Source: Microbacterium sp. (GTDB taxonomy: Bacteria > Actinomycetota > Actinomycetes > Actinomycetales > Microbacteriaceae). Taken from it: 64,000 nucleotides of DNA. Both the position numbers and the translations under genes were made by a program. The DNA is taken from NCBI GenBank assembly GCA_017306415.1, contig JAFKIL010000003.1, positions 496,001-560,000 on the forward strand. The letters run 5' to 3'. The notes under the pieces are model-generated. The model made no database searches. It was not told where the DNA came from and saw only the letters and a program-made list of their open reading frames with translations. Numbering within the stretch: the first letter of the stretch is position 1; every line of letters starts with the position of its first letter. Shown one piece after another: positions 35,289 through 44,155 of the stretch.

Positions 35289-36405
35289 CGAGTCGACCCT
35301 CATCCACGACGCGCGTCTGGTCGACGCGGGGAAGACGTGGGAGGGGGCGTGGCTGCTCGTCGAGCGCGGCCGGATCCGTGACCGCGGCCAGGGGCGGGAT
35401 CTGCCACCGGCGGACCGCCGGCACGACGCGCGGGGGGCGTCGATCGTGCCGGGCTTCGTCGATATCCATTGCCACGGCGGTGGCGGTCACTCCGCCGAGG
35501 GCGCGGCGGACGACGTGCGCGCGATGGCCCGCTTCCATCGCGGCCACGGGACGACCGCTCTCGTGGTCTCTCTCGCGACGGCCCCCCTCCCCCGCCTGCG
35601 GGAGCGGATCGAACGCATCACCGAGGTCGTCGGCACGGAGGGCGTGCTGGGAATCCACCTCGAGGGTCCCTTCCTGTCCACGGCCCATCGAGGAGCGCAC
35701 TCCGCGGCATTGCTGCTTCCGCCCACCCCGCGGGTGATCGCGGAGCTGCTGGGCGCCGCTCACGGCAGCATCAGGCAGATCACTCTCGCCCCGGAGAACG
35801 CCTCGGACGAGGTGCTCGACCTCCTCCTCGAGGAGGGGGTTCGCGTGGCGGTGGGACACACCGACGCGGACTTCGCGCAGGCTTCTCATGCGTTCTCGCG
35901 CGGGGCGAGCATCCTCACTCATGCTTTCAACGGAATGCCGGGCATCCACCACCGCGCCCCCGGTCCGGTCGTCGCGGCATGCGACTCGGCCGACGTGGTG
36001 CTCGAGCTCATCGCGGACGGGGTCCACGTCCACCCCGCTGTGATCGCCCTACTGTTCCGACTGGCGCCCGGCCGGATCGCGCTGGTCACTGACGCGATCG
36101 CCGCGGCCGGCGCGCCGGACGGCGATTATCCTCTCGGCGACGACGTGGCGCGGGTCTGCGCCGGTGTGGCTCGTGTGGGCGATTCCCTCGCCGGATCAAC
36201 GCTCACGATGGACAGAGCCGTCCGGGTCTGCGTCGCAGCGGGCGTACCGGTCGCCGAGGCGATACGCGCCGCGACGCGCACACCGGCGGACGCGATCGGC
36301 GCACGCGACCGCGGCGGGCTGAGACCGGGCGACGTCGCCGACCTCGTCGAGCTCGACGATCGACTCGAGGTGCGGCGGGTGTGGATCGACGGCGTCCCGC
36401 AGTGA
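35281..36405 (+). CDS. nagA: N-acetylhexosamine-6-phosphate deacetylase (NagA/AgaA)
   Basis: This 374-residue amidohydrolase removes acetate from GlcNAc-6-P or GalNAc-6-P. Metal and substrate motifs are DIHCHGGGGHS, HLEGPFLS, VGHTDA, LTHAFNGM, ADGVHVHP and the catalytic aspartate in LVTDAIAAAG. The GTG start at 35281 lies within the end of the aldolase gene. Although symbol nagA fits the family, position next to AgaS- and tagatose-type genes suggests a GalNAc-6-phosphate role (AgaA). It ends the operon and faces a convergent gene 29 bases away. Confidence 0.93.
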   Translation: MSDESTLIHDARLVDAGKTWEGAWLLVERGRIRDRGQGRDLPPADRRHDARGASIVPGFVDIHCHGGGGHSAEGAADDVRAMARFHRGHGTTALVVSLATAPLPRLRERIERITEVVGTEGVLGIHLEGPFLSTAHRGAHSAALLLPPTPRVIAELLGAAHGSIRQITLAPENASDEVLDLLLEEGVRVAVGHTDADFAQASHAFSRGASILTHAFNGMPGIHHRAPGPVVAACDSADVVLELIADGVHVHPAVIALLFRLAPGRIALVTDAIAAAGAPDGDYPLGDDVARVCAGVARVGDSLAGSTLTMDRAVRVCVAAGVPVAEAIRAATRTPADAIGARDRGGLRPGDVADLVELDDRLEVRRVWIDGVPQ

Positions 36406-36434
36406 GGGGCCTCACCCTCGCGCAGGACAGCTGC

Positions 36435-36938
36435 TCACGCGTTCCTGTGGGCCACGAACACACCCCGGATCGCTAGGACGAGCGCCGTGGCCCACGCCAC
36501 GACGGCTGCGACGACGCAGATGAAGAACAGGTACTGGCTCGCGACCTCGCTCACCGCGCCACCCGTCCACACACCCAGCACGCTCGTGGGCATGCGGGGA
36601 GCTCCGGCGTCGGTCACCGTCAGCGCTCCCGCCAGCAGCGCCGCCCAGGTGACGAGGCTGGCGACCGTGTAGCCCCGCTCTCCCCGGCGGCGCGAGTACG
36701 CACCGCGATCACGCAGCGACACGATCACGGGAATGCCCAGGGCGATCGCCATCGGAGGGCCGATCAGCAGCAGTCCTGGTCCGGAGAGCCACCCGGAGGG
36801 CGCCCCGAGCCAGAGTCGCCCGACGAAGAAGATCCACGGCATCAGGAAGGGGACCAGCAGCTGCGCCAGGTAGACCCCGCGGTCCAGGCTCCCGCGCTCC
36901 GCGTCGCCCATGGCCCTCCCCCGATCGACTTCGATCAT
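36435..36938 (-). CDS. Small membrane protein of unknown function
   Basis: This 167-residue protein has four hydrophobic segments, near residues 24-45, 52-72, 92-110 and 135-160. I do not recognise a family. It overlaps the aldolase-like gene by ATGA, which supports the start at 36938. An ATG at 36911 has a stronger GGGGGAGGG ribosome site and would remove nine residues. It is last in the FGGY-kinase unit, so it could be a transporter accessory or membrane sensor; this is inference. Confidence 0.7.
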   Translation of the reverse strand: MIEVDRGRAMGDAERGSLDRGVYLAQLLVPFLMPWIFFVGRLWLGAPSGWLSGPGLLLIGPPMAIALGIPVIVSLRDRGAYSRRRGERGYTVASLVTWAALLAGALTVTDAGAPRMPTSVLGVWTGGAVSEVASQYLFFICVVAAVVAWATALVLAIRGVFVAHRNA

Positions 36939-37771
36939 GCCACCGCCGGCGCGCCGATCAGGGCACGGGCGTCGGCCGCCGACGCCTCGCCATGCGTGAT
37001 CGCCATCAGGGCCCTCGTCATCCCCCGCGGATCCTCATGCTGGAGGATGTTGCGACCGTACACGAGCCCCGCCACGCCGGTGCGCATGAGGGCGGCCGTG
37101 CGCTCGAGCACGGCCTCCGTGTCCGCGACGCCTCCCCCGCGGACCAGGAGGGGGCGCCCACCCGCGGCCTCGACCGCGCGGACGTAGTCTTCGGCGCGGT
37201 CGCTCGGATCCGCCTTGACCAGGTCGGCGCCGAGCTCGACCGCCTGACGGACGAGCGTGACGATCTTCTCGATGTCTCCGTCGACTCCGTATCCGCGATC
37301 ATCGGGCTTCATCGCGAGCGGTTCCACCATCAGCGGCATCCCGGTGCGATCGGCCCACGCGCGCAACGCGACCACATTGCGTACGGACTGCTCGAAGAGC
37401 TCCGGATGCCCCGGCAGGCTGAGCAGATTGACGACGATGCACGCCGCATCCAACGCGATCGCCCGGTCGAAGACCGACTCGATCACGGCGCTGAAGAGGT
37501 GGTCCGGACGGTCCGGACCGTAGAAGTTGCCGACGTCGGCGCGCATGACCAGTGCCGGCCGCGGACCTGAACGGTACTGCATCACCTCCGCCTGGCCCGG
37601 GGAGAGCTGGATCGCGTCGGGCGCCGCGTCGATGAGGGTGTCCACCGTCGCCCGGATGTCCTCGATGCCATGGAGGAAGCTCGCCTCGCCGAACGTGCCG
37701 TGGTCGATCGCGACATCGAGGCAGCGTCCGTCTGCGGCGAAGAGGCGCGACATGCGTGCGCGTGAGTTCAT
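36935..37771 (-). CDS. Class I DhnA/LsrF-type aldolase family protein
   Basis: This 278-residue barrel is of the DeoC/LacD/DhnA superfamily, closest in layout to LsrF and class I fructose-bisphosphate aldolases. The Schiff-base lysine is probably in GADLVKADPSD, with AIDHGTFG near the start, MVEPLAM in the middle and VRGGGVADTEAVL as the phosphate loop. It probably cleaves the phosphorylated product of the FGGY kinase and isomerase in the same unit. It overlaps the membrane-protein gene by 4 bp. Confidence 0.85.
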   Translation of the reverse strand: MNSRARMSRLFAADGRCLDVAIDHGTFGEASFLHGIEDIRATVDTLIDAAPDAIQLSPGQAEVMQYRSGPRPALVMRADVGNFYGPDRPDHLFSAVIESVFDRAIALDAACIVVNLLSLPGHPELFEQSVRNVVALRAWADRTGMPLMVEPLAMKPDDRGYGVDGDIEKIVTLVRQAVELGADLVKADPSDRAEDYVRAVEAAGGRPLLVRGGGVADTEAVLERTAALMRTGVAGLVYGRNILQHEDPRGMTRALMAITHGEASAADARALIGAPAVA

Positions 37772-37798
37772 GTGTGATGTTCCGTTCTGATGGAGCCG

Positions 37799-39580
37799 TC
37801 AGACGAACCACTCGCCGGACTGCTGCGGCTGGACGTCGACGAGGGGCTGAGGAGCGTGGACGCTGGGGAGCCACGCGAACGCGTCGCCGTCCGGTCGGAG
37901 GACGCCGGCTGCGAGGAGGTCGGCGATCACCTGCGGCGGCAGCGCGTCTGCCGCGATGTGCGCGGGATCGTGCTCCGCGAGCAGACGCAGGCGGCCGGGG
38001 AGATCCGGATGGCGGTCCAGGTAGTCGGGCGCCAGATGCAGGATTCCGTGCGCGAGATAGGCGATGTGAGGATGGGCGTCCCGGCGCCGAGGGGTGAGGG
38101 CGAGCACGCACATCGTCGCGCTGCGCGCCGGCGAGGAGGAGGGGCTCGCGGCGGACACCGCGTCGACGTTGTACGCGAAGTGGATGTCGCCAATGCGATC
38201 GAACGCGACGGCGTCGGCCACGGCAACGCCGTCGACGTCCGTGCGCACCTCGATCGTGATGGTCGACTCGGCCTGCGTGCGCGTGTCCACGGTCCCGTCG
38301 GCGTTCCAGACCGGCACGAACCGGAACGTGATCGGAACCCCCGGGATCGGCTCCTCTCCCCGATGCAGCCACGCGGTGAAGCTGTTCAGGTAGGTGTCGC
38401 CGGACGGATCCGTTCGACGCGTGAGCGTCAGCTCTGCGGTGGGCGGGAGGGAGTCCCCGATACGGAATCGATCCACGCCGATCACCATGTCCTCCTCGCC
38501 GAAGGGAGAGTCCGACCCGACGTGACCGAAGTTCGCGAGGCGCCCATCCGGGAGCGTCATGAGATAGGGCTGGTACAGGCTCGGCGGGAGCCCTTCGACG
38601 GGATGCCAGTTCTCACCCCGATCGTTGGAGACGGAGTAGGGCTTGCCCCGACGCGACCCGACGAGAAGCCCGTCCCCCGTGGCGACGACCGACTCGGGCA
38701 CCCAGCCGCCCTGCGGATCCCGCCGAGGATCCGCGGGTGCGCCGAGTCCGATGGGAAGGACGGCACGCGGGTAGAAGCGCTCCCCGTCGCGACGGACGAG
38801 CTGTCGCCCGACCGGTGTGGCCTGGACGTCGCCGGCGATGAAGAGGAGTGTCTCGTCGTCGAGTTCGACCACGTCGAACTCGTGCGCCCCGGTCCCGGCC
38901 AGCACGTAGTGCGGGCCGTCGAAGGTGCGGCCGTCGCGGGTCGTGAGGAAGAACGGCTGGATCTTGCCGATGTAGGTCTCTCCGGGGAGCATGGTGTTGC
39001 GCGTGGCGCGTTCTCGGCCGAGACCCCAGGGGGTGCCGTAGAGCGACGCCAGGATCACATACGTGCCATCGCGCAGCCGGCGGATGCGCCAGAGGTAGGG
39101 TGCCTCGCCCTCCAGCAGCCGGGCCACCGGGGCCCACGACGTCCCGCCGTCCACGCTCTCACGCACGTCGATGAAGTCGCACCACCCCGTGCGGTCCGCG
39201 TTGATCCGGGGGACATCGAGACCGATGATGCGCCCGTCCGGGAACCCGATGTTCGCGAAAGAGCCCTCCTCGAGATCGCACCGACCGGTCTCGTACCACG
39301 AGTCGCCCGAGTCGTCGGACGCGAGATACACGCGGTACGAGGTCTGCTCCCCGCTTCCGCACTCGACGGAGCCATAGGAGACGGGCGCCCCGACCGCTTC
39401 AGCCATCTCGAGCCGCGGCGGGATGAAGCGGGGATTGGGCTCGCCCTTGGTCTCTTTGAAGGACAGGCCGACCCGGCCGTCGCCGTAGTCGAAGCCCGTC
39501 GCCCAGGCGACGAAGCCCGGCCGTCGTTCCGGAACGTACACCTCGGATCGCTCTGCGTCGATCGCCCGCACTCCGCTCAT
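37799..39580 (-). CDS. Three-part BNR propeller protein, paralogue 2
   Basis: This 593-residue paralogue of the 27544-29328 protein has the same order: a propeller with Asp-boxes SVDGGTSWA and SNDRGENW, an Ig-like region, and a C-terminal helical segment (ALPPQVIADLLAAGVL). Roughly half the residues match by eye, with near-identical blocks such as GAHEFDVVE, GDVQATPVGRQLVR and GKPYSVSND. No signal peptide is seen. It overlaps the class III aminotransferase gene by 4 bp. The divergence between copies suggests related but different substrates. Confidence 0.72.
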   Translation of the reverse strand: MSGVRAIDAERSEVYVPERRPGFVAWATGFDYGDGRVGLSFKETKGEPNPRFIPPRLEMAEAVGAPVSYGSVECGSGEQTSYRVYLASDDSGDSWYETGRCDLEEGSFANIGFPDGRIIGLDVPRINADRTGWCDFIDVRESVDGGTSWAPVARLLEGEAPYLWRIRRLRDGTYVILASLYGTPWGLGRERATRNTMLPGETYIGKIQPFFLTTRDGRTFDGPHYVLAGTGAHEFDVVELDDETLLFIAGDVQATPVGRQLVRRDGERFYPRAVLPIGLGAPADPRRDPQGGWVPESVVATGDGLLVGSRRGKPYSVSNDRGENWHPVEGLPPSLYQPYLMTLPDGRLANFGHVGSDSPFGEEDMVIGVDRFRIGDSLPPTAELTLTRRTDPSGDTYLNSFTAWLHRGEEPIPGVPITFRFVPVWNADGTVDTRTQAESTITIEVRTDVDGVAVADAVAFDRIGDIHFAYNVDAVSAASPSSSPARSATMCVLALTPRRRDAHPHIAYLAHGILHLAPDYLDRHPDLPGRLRLLAEHDPAHIAADALPPQVIADLLAAGVLRPDGDAFAWLPSVHAPQPLVDVQPQQSGEWFV

Positions 39581-41106
39581 CGAGTCTCCTCCATTCCGAC
39601 CAGGACCTTCTCCATCCGCTCGAGGACCGCCTCGACGGTCGCCGCCGTCGAGATCATCGGCAGCTTCGTGAGCGCCGCGGGCGGTGCGCTCGGCTTGTAC
39701 GCCTGGACGCTGATGTCCACGCCGTGCTCACGATCGAGCTCTCGACAGAAGCGGGATGCATCCGTCGCGTCGAAGAACTCGATCGCGGCCATGTGCTGGT
39801 CTCCGGACACCGCTCGCAGGAGTCGGGAGTGACGCGACACGAGCGCGCCGAGAAGCTCGTGGTAAAGCGCGCCGGTCGCGTCGATGTGGTCCGTGTTCGC
39901 CCGCACGAAGGCCATCGTGATGAGGTAGGCGAGACTCGCCAGCTCCTCCTGGCCGTTGGTGACCAGCGCGCCGAACTGCGCGAGCGAGTCCATCCGCTCG
40001 CTCAGCAGGATCCGACTGGCCGGGTACTCGCCGCCGGGGAACCCCTTCCCGATCGCCACGAGATCCGGATGCAGTCCGTATCTGCGGAACAGGAAGAGCT
40101 CGCCGTACCACGCGCCGCTCTGGATCTCATCGCAGAAGACAGGTACATCCGCCTCGTGGCAGATCCGGTAGGCGTCGCGAAGATAGTCGGGGTCCAGTCG
40201 CAGCCCGCCATAGTTCATCATGACGATCTCGTGGCAGAAGCCTGCGACGGCTCCGCCGTCCCGAGTCGCCTCGGCGAACGTCGCACGGAAGTCCGCGATG
40301 TCATTGGGGCGCACCGCGAGGACGCGATAGAGCCCGGCTGCGCCCGCGCGTTCGGTCATGCCGGGCCAGAGCCCGCGGAGCGACTGCGCGAGCGTCGTGG
40401 TCCCGTGGTAGTTGCCCGTGATGCCGCCATCGCGATCGCCCATGACCAGGAAGACCGGGATCCGGTCGGGACCGGCCGCAGGCGCCCCGCCGTCCGCGGG
40501 CCAGAAGCGCGCGAGCATCATCTTCAGGGCCGCCTCGGCGGCGAGCGATCCCGTCTCCAGGTTGATGACGCGGGACAGCCGCGGCGTGGTCCCTGGCTCG
40601 GGAAGGTCGGGATCCGGTGCGGCCGCATTGACCAGCTCGCGCTCGAGCAGTCGGGTCACATGCCCCCGGGTGTTGTTGTGCGTGGCGTTGGGGATGCCGA
40701 GACGGCGCGCCGCGTCGATGAGGCGATAGCCCGGGAATGCGTGCCCGAGGCTGAGCTGGTAGTGCTCGCTCTTGCCCGCGATGTGGATCCGGCCGTCCTG
40801 TCCGATCCGACACACCCCGAGGCCGCCGAGCGGCGCCCCCGCGTCGTTCTGAGCGCGCGCGAAGGCCTCGGTCGCCGCGCCCGCGACGTCGTCGTCCCAC
40901 GGCGGCACGAGCTGATCGCCCGCCCGCCTGGCCAGTTCGTCGCTGCGGGCCGCGAAGGACGGCGGGAAGAACTCGACCGGCTCGGAGGCGACGTCGTCCA
41001 GCGCCGCCGCGTGCTCACCGGTCAGGGCCGAGGAGACGCGGATGACCGCGTCGATGTAGGCGTCGCCGAGCATGTCCCGCAGGGATCTGCTGATGTTCTC
41101 GATCAT
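39577..41106 (-). CDS. Class III PLP-dependent aminotransferase
   Basis: This 509-residue fold-type I aminotransferase of class III has the PLP aspartate and glutamine in VFCDEIQSGAWYGE, the PLP lysine in LVAIGKGFPGGEYP, and a threonine-rich GTTTLAQSL segment near the phosphate. It is longer than typical (about 430) because of an N-terminal extension of around 100 residues. GGAGGG precedes the ATG. It lies between an isomerase and a propeller gene, so amino transfer to or from a sugar-derived carbonyl is likely. The RidA gene at the other end of the unit fits enamine or imine handling. Confidence 0.85.
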   Translation of the reverse strand: MIENISRSLRDMLGDAYIDAVIRVSSALTGEHAAALDDVASEPVEFFPPSFAARSDELARRAGDQLVPPWDDDVAGAATEAFARAQNDAGAPLGGLGVCRIGQDGRIHIAGKSEHYQLSLGHAFPGYRLIDAARRLGIPNATHNNTRGHVTRLLERELVNAAAPDPDLPEPGTTPRLSRVINLETGSLAAEAALKMMLARFWPADGGAPAAGPDRIPVFLVMGDRDGGITGNYHGTTTLAQSLRGLWPGMTERAGAAGLYRVLAVRPNDIADFRATFAEATRDGGAVAGFCHEIVMMNYGGLRLDPDYLRDAYRICHEADVPVFCDEIQSGAWYGELFLFRRYGLHPDLVAIGKGFPGGEYPASRILLSERMDSLAQFGALVTNGQEELASLAYLITMAFVRANTDHIDATGALYHELLGALVSRHSRLLRAVSGDQHMAAIEFFDATDASRFCRELDREHGVDISVQAYKPSAPPAALTKLPMISTAATVEAVLERMEKVLVGMEETR

Positions 41107-41122
41107 TTCGCGCCCTCCGGCC

Positions 41123-42511
41123 TCAGACCCTCACGTGTTCGATGCCGTTCATCGAGCACCACAGCTCGAGACGCGCGCCGGTGTCGCCGAGCGCGAGCGC
41201 CTGATGATGCGCGCCACCGGCCGACATCCAGTCGCGCGCCATGCGCGCTGCTCCGCTGTCCGGCTGAAAGAAGAAGTAGGGCATGTCGCAGCCGGGGAGC
41301 GCGACCTGCTCGAGGATCCGCCCCGAGGCCGACACGAGGCGGTACTCGTCACCGCCGACGTGCACCAGCGACGCCAGGACCGCCCGCTCGGCGCGCGGAG
41401 CGAAGACCGTTGTCGGCGGGTCGCCGAGGCCGCCTTCGGTGAGGACGCGGTGGATGATCCGAGGCCGACCCTCGGCCAGACGCCAGTTCGCCTCGCCGGC
41501 GTGGGCGCACAGGACGGCGTCGCGCTCGTGGTCGAGCATGTACATCTCGGTGAACCCTGCGGCGGAGAACAGGCGTTGGAAGACGGTCACGAGGGTCGCC
41601 GCCTGGACGTCCCCCTCGGCCGCGTATCCGTAACCGTCGGCCATGAGGTGCGACGCCGCGAGGAGAGGGAGCTGCCGGAAGCGCCCATCGGCTCCGAAGT
41701 CCTCGTAGTGCGCCGTGTAGCCCGCGAAGTCGTTGTCCTCGAGCCACCTGGCGATGCCGAGGTACAGGCGCACGGCGTAGGCATGCGCGTCTTCCGACAG
41801 GGCCGGATCGATGTCGAAGCGCGCGCGGTCGTCCGCGACGCGCGCACGCACGGCATCGTCGCCGACGGCGGCGACCCTCCGCTGGATCTCGCCGACAGGT
41901 TGGTGGACCACCTGTGGACCGAGTCGACGGAGCAGCACCATCTCGTCGGTGACGATGTCCCCCATGCCGGTCAGCGCGCCGACGGCACCGATCCTCATGC
42001 GGTGCGCGTCGGCCGTCGCCGCGCACGCGGCCGCGAAGTCTGCGAGGAACGCCGCGAGGGCACCATCGCTGCGGCGCCCGGCGAAGAGCGCGGGTCGCAC
42101 ACCGCCGCGCAGGAGAGTGTTGACGACATCCTGCGCGCCGTGGATGCCCTGATTGACGGTGAGGCCCCGCTCGTCGACATCCGTGCGGACGGTCTCGTCG
42201 GGCTGGACGAGGGCGAGGGCGAACGGAAGGGGCGAGTCGAGCGCCGCCCGCAGCACGTGCTGACCAGGCGCGTACGACAGCATCAGGATCAGGATGCCGT
42301 CGACGCCGTCGACATGGAATCCCGCCACGATGTGCTCGATCGACGCGCGGTCGATCGCGGCCCCGGGGAAGACGAAGTCTGCGATTCCGACGTGTTCGGC
42401 CAGGAGTCGCCGCACGAACTCCTCCTGCTCCTCCTGGATGCCGGGGAACAGCGGCTTGTACGCGTCCAGCAGCAGTCCCAGCACGCCGATGCGCGGCGGT
42501 GCGATCGTCAT
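41123..42511 (-). CDS. L-arabinose/L-fucose isomerase family protein
   Basis: This 462-residue manganese-type aldose-ketose isomerase has candidate metal ligands E299 in GYAAEGDVQAA, D327 in MLDHERD, H337 in LCAHAGEAN and H435/H436 in GGAHHQAL, matching the AraA pattern in order and spacing. It probably converts an imported aldose to a ketose for the FGGY kinase, whose gene overlaps by 4 bp. AraA is about 500 residues, so this is a shorter relative; the sugar is unknown. Confidence 0.85.
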   Translation of the reverse strand: MTIAPPRIGVLGLLLDAYKPLFPGIQEEQEEFVRRLLAEHVGIADFVFPGAAIDRASIEHIVAGFHVDGVDGILILMLSYAPGQHVLRAALDSPLPFALALVQPDETVRTDVDERGLTVNQGIHGAQDVVNTLLRGGVRPALFAGRRSDGALAAFLADFAAACAATADAHRMRIGAVGALTGMGDIVTDEMVLLRRLGPQVVHQPVGEIQRRVAAVGDDAVRARVADDRARFDIDPALSEDAHAYAVRLYLGIARWLEDNDFAGYTAHYEDFGADGRFRQLPLLAASHLMADGYGYAAEGDVQAATLVTVFQRLFSAAGFTEMYMLDHERDAVLCAHAGEANWRLAEGRPRIIHRVLTEGGLGDPPTTVFAPRAERAVLASLVHVGGDEYRLVSASGRILEQVALPGCDMPYFFFQPDSGAARMARDWMSAGGAHHQALALGDTGARLELWCSMNGIEHVRV

Positions 42512-44028
42512 CGTGAACGTCCTTCCGGGGTGGGGTCGAGTGGGAGGGGGTCTGGCCACGCAGCGGCGAGCGCCGCGCCGACGCGCGCGGATCTGCGCAT
42601 CCCCCGGTCGTAGGTCTCGCGCAGCGACGGGTCGGGGTGCAGGCGGGGGGAGCCCGACAGGTCGAGTCCCTGCCCCCGGTGGCGCAGACCGCTCCCCCAG
42701 AGGGCCAGGAGGGCAGCCCCTGCCGAGCTCGCCTCGGACTGGGTGAGCGGCGTCAACGGGATCCCGCAGACATCGGCGGTGATCCGCTGCCAGACGCCGC
42801 TGCGGGCCCCGCCCCCGGAGGTGCGCAGGTCCTCCGGTCGACAGCCGGCGTCAGCGAGCCGGCCGAGCATCGTGTGAAGCTCGAACGCGGTCGCCTCCAT
42901 CACGCCGCGCACGAGGTGTCCAGGGCCGGTGTCCATCCCGACACCGAGGAAGCCGCCCGGGGCGTCGCCCGCGGGATCGGCCGCCGACGCGAGGTGGGCG
43001 AGGGCAAGCACCCCACCCGCTCCGGGGGCCACGACCTCCGCGAGCGCATCGAGGTCGGCGTAGTCGTGTCGCTCCCGGCCGAGGAGGTCCCGCAGCCATC
43101 GCAGCACCACCGCCCCGGTGGGGAGGAACTCGATCGCGAGGAGACGCTGGGGCACCACGTGCCGGTAGAACGTCGTGCGGTGCCCGTCGGGATGGGGCTC
43201 CGGCACGACGTCCAGAGTCGCGGTGACGGTCAGTGCCGTACCGAACGTGACGTTGGCGACACCGGGGCCGGTCACGCCTGCAGCCAGGGCGGCCGCGGTC
43301 TGATCCATCGCGCCCGCGATCACGACGGTACCGTCGGCGAGCCCGGTGACACGGCACCATGAAGGGAGGACCGCACCGACGGTCGTCCCGGATTCGACGA
43401 GGTCGGGGAGTTGCTCACGTGCGATGCCTGCGGCACGCAGCGCGGCGTCCCAATAGTCGTCGGCGCCGACATCGAACCACCCGGTGGATGTCTGGAGCGA
43501 GGGTGTCGTGACGGTGCGACCCGTGAGCGCGCTCACCACGAAGTCTTCGAGGAGGAGGAACCGCACGGCGCCGTGATAGCGCGCAGGATCCGTCCGCCTC
43601 AGCATCGCCACCTTGGCGACCGGCACCGCGCCGGTGAGACGCGCGACGCCCGTGGTCCGGTAGACGCGCTCGGACCCGAGATGCTCCTCGAGGCGCGCCG
43701 CGTCGGAGCCGGCACGACTGTCGAGCCACACGATGGCGTTCCCGAGCGGCGTGCCGTCGGCATCGACGGCGATAAGGGTCTCTCCTTGCGTCGTGCAGCA
43801 GACGGCGCGGATCCGCTCAGCGGAGCCGACCTCGCCGACCAGTGCCCCGAGAACGCCCCGGACAGCATCCAGATACACCTCGGGGGCGACTTCGATCCGT
43901 CCGTCCGCCGCATCCAGGGCGTATTCGATCGAGCGCACGGCGAGCGGAGCCTCCAGCGAGGTGCCCCAGAGGCAGGCTTTGATCGTCGTCGTCCCGATGT
44001 CGATCGTGATCACCAGGTCCTGCTCCAT
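42508..44028 (-). CDS. FGGY family carbohydrate kinase
   Basis: This 506-residue sugar kinase of the hexokinase/actin fold has the phosphate-1 loop IDIGTTTIKACLW, the catalytic aspartate in AGAMDQTAAALAAG and the adenosine loop TSGGGARSGVWQ. It resembles xylulo-, ribulo- and gluconokinases and the AI-2 kinase branch. GAGGAGGTGAC precedes the ATG. It is the first gene of the minus-strand unit, directly behind the phased operator, and is followed by an isomerase in the order kinase-isomerase, as in araBA. Confidence 0.92.
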   Translation of the reverse strand: MEQDLVITIDIGTTTIKACLWGTSLEAPLAVRSIEYALDAADGRIEVAPEVYLDAVRGVLGALVGEVGSAERIRAVCCTTQGETLIAVDADGTPLGNAIVWLDSRAGSDAARLEEHLGSERVYRTTGVARLTGAVPVAKVAMLRRTDPARYHGAVRFLLLEDFVVSALTGRTVTTPSLQTSTGWFDVGADDYWDAALRAAGIAREQLPDLVESGTTVGAVLPSWCRVTGLADGTVVIAGAMDQTAAALAAGVTGPGVANVTFGTALTVTATLDVVPEPHPDGHRTTFYRHVVPQRLLAIEFLPTGAVVLRWLRDLLGRERHDYADLDALAEVVAPGAGGVLALAHLASAADPAGDAPGGFLGVGMDTGPGHLVRGVMEATAFELHTMLGRLADAGCRPEDLRTSGGGARSGVWQRITADVCGIPLTPLTQSEASSAGAALLALWGSGLRHRGQGLDLSGSPRLHPDPSLRETYDRGMRRSARVGAALAAAWPDPLPLDPTPEGRSR

Positions 44029-44045
44029 GTCACCTCCTCTGGGAT

Positions 44046-44083
44046 GTGATCAATACTGCCACAAGAATGATTGTTAATGATCG
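44046..44083 (-). promoter_or_regulatory. Phased ATCA operator upstream of the FGGY-kinase unit
   Basis: Read on the minus strand, GATCATTAAC, AATCATTC and TTGATCAC place TC steps 10 bp apart (plus-strand GA at 44079 and 44069) and again about 21 bp further (44048). It is close to the kinase start at 44028 and also upstream of the divergent RidA gene. Confidence 0.55.
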
Positions 44084-44155
44084 CAGTAGCGGCCTCTGGC
44101 ATAATTCAGTCAATAAACTGCACGGACGCACCGTCAGACGAGAGCAGGGAGCGCC

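Noticed and set aside
36402-36415. GTGAG/CTCAC hairpin between convergent genes as a terminator
   Set aside because: The stem is five bases with no T-run; too weak to list.
37790-39832. A 680-residue open frame on the plus strand antisense to the propeller gene
   Set aside because: It is Arg/Gly/Asp-rich with no recognisable domain, and mirrors third-position GC bias of the well-supported minus-strand gene.
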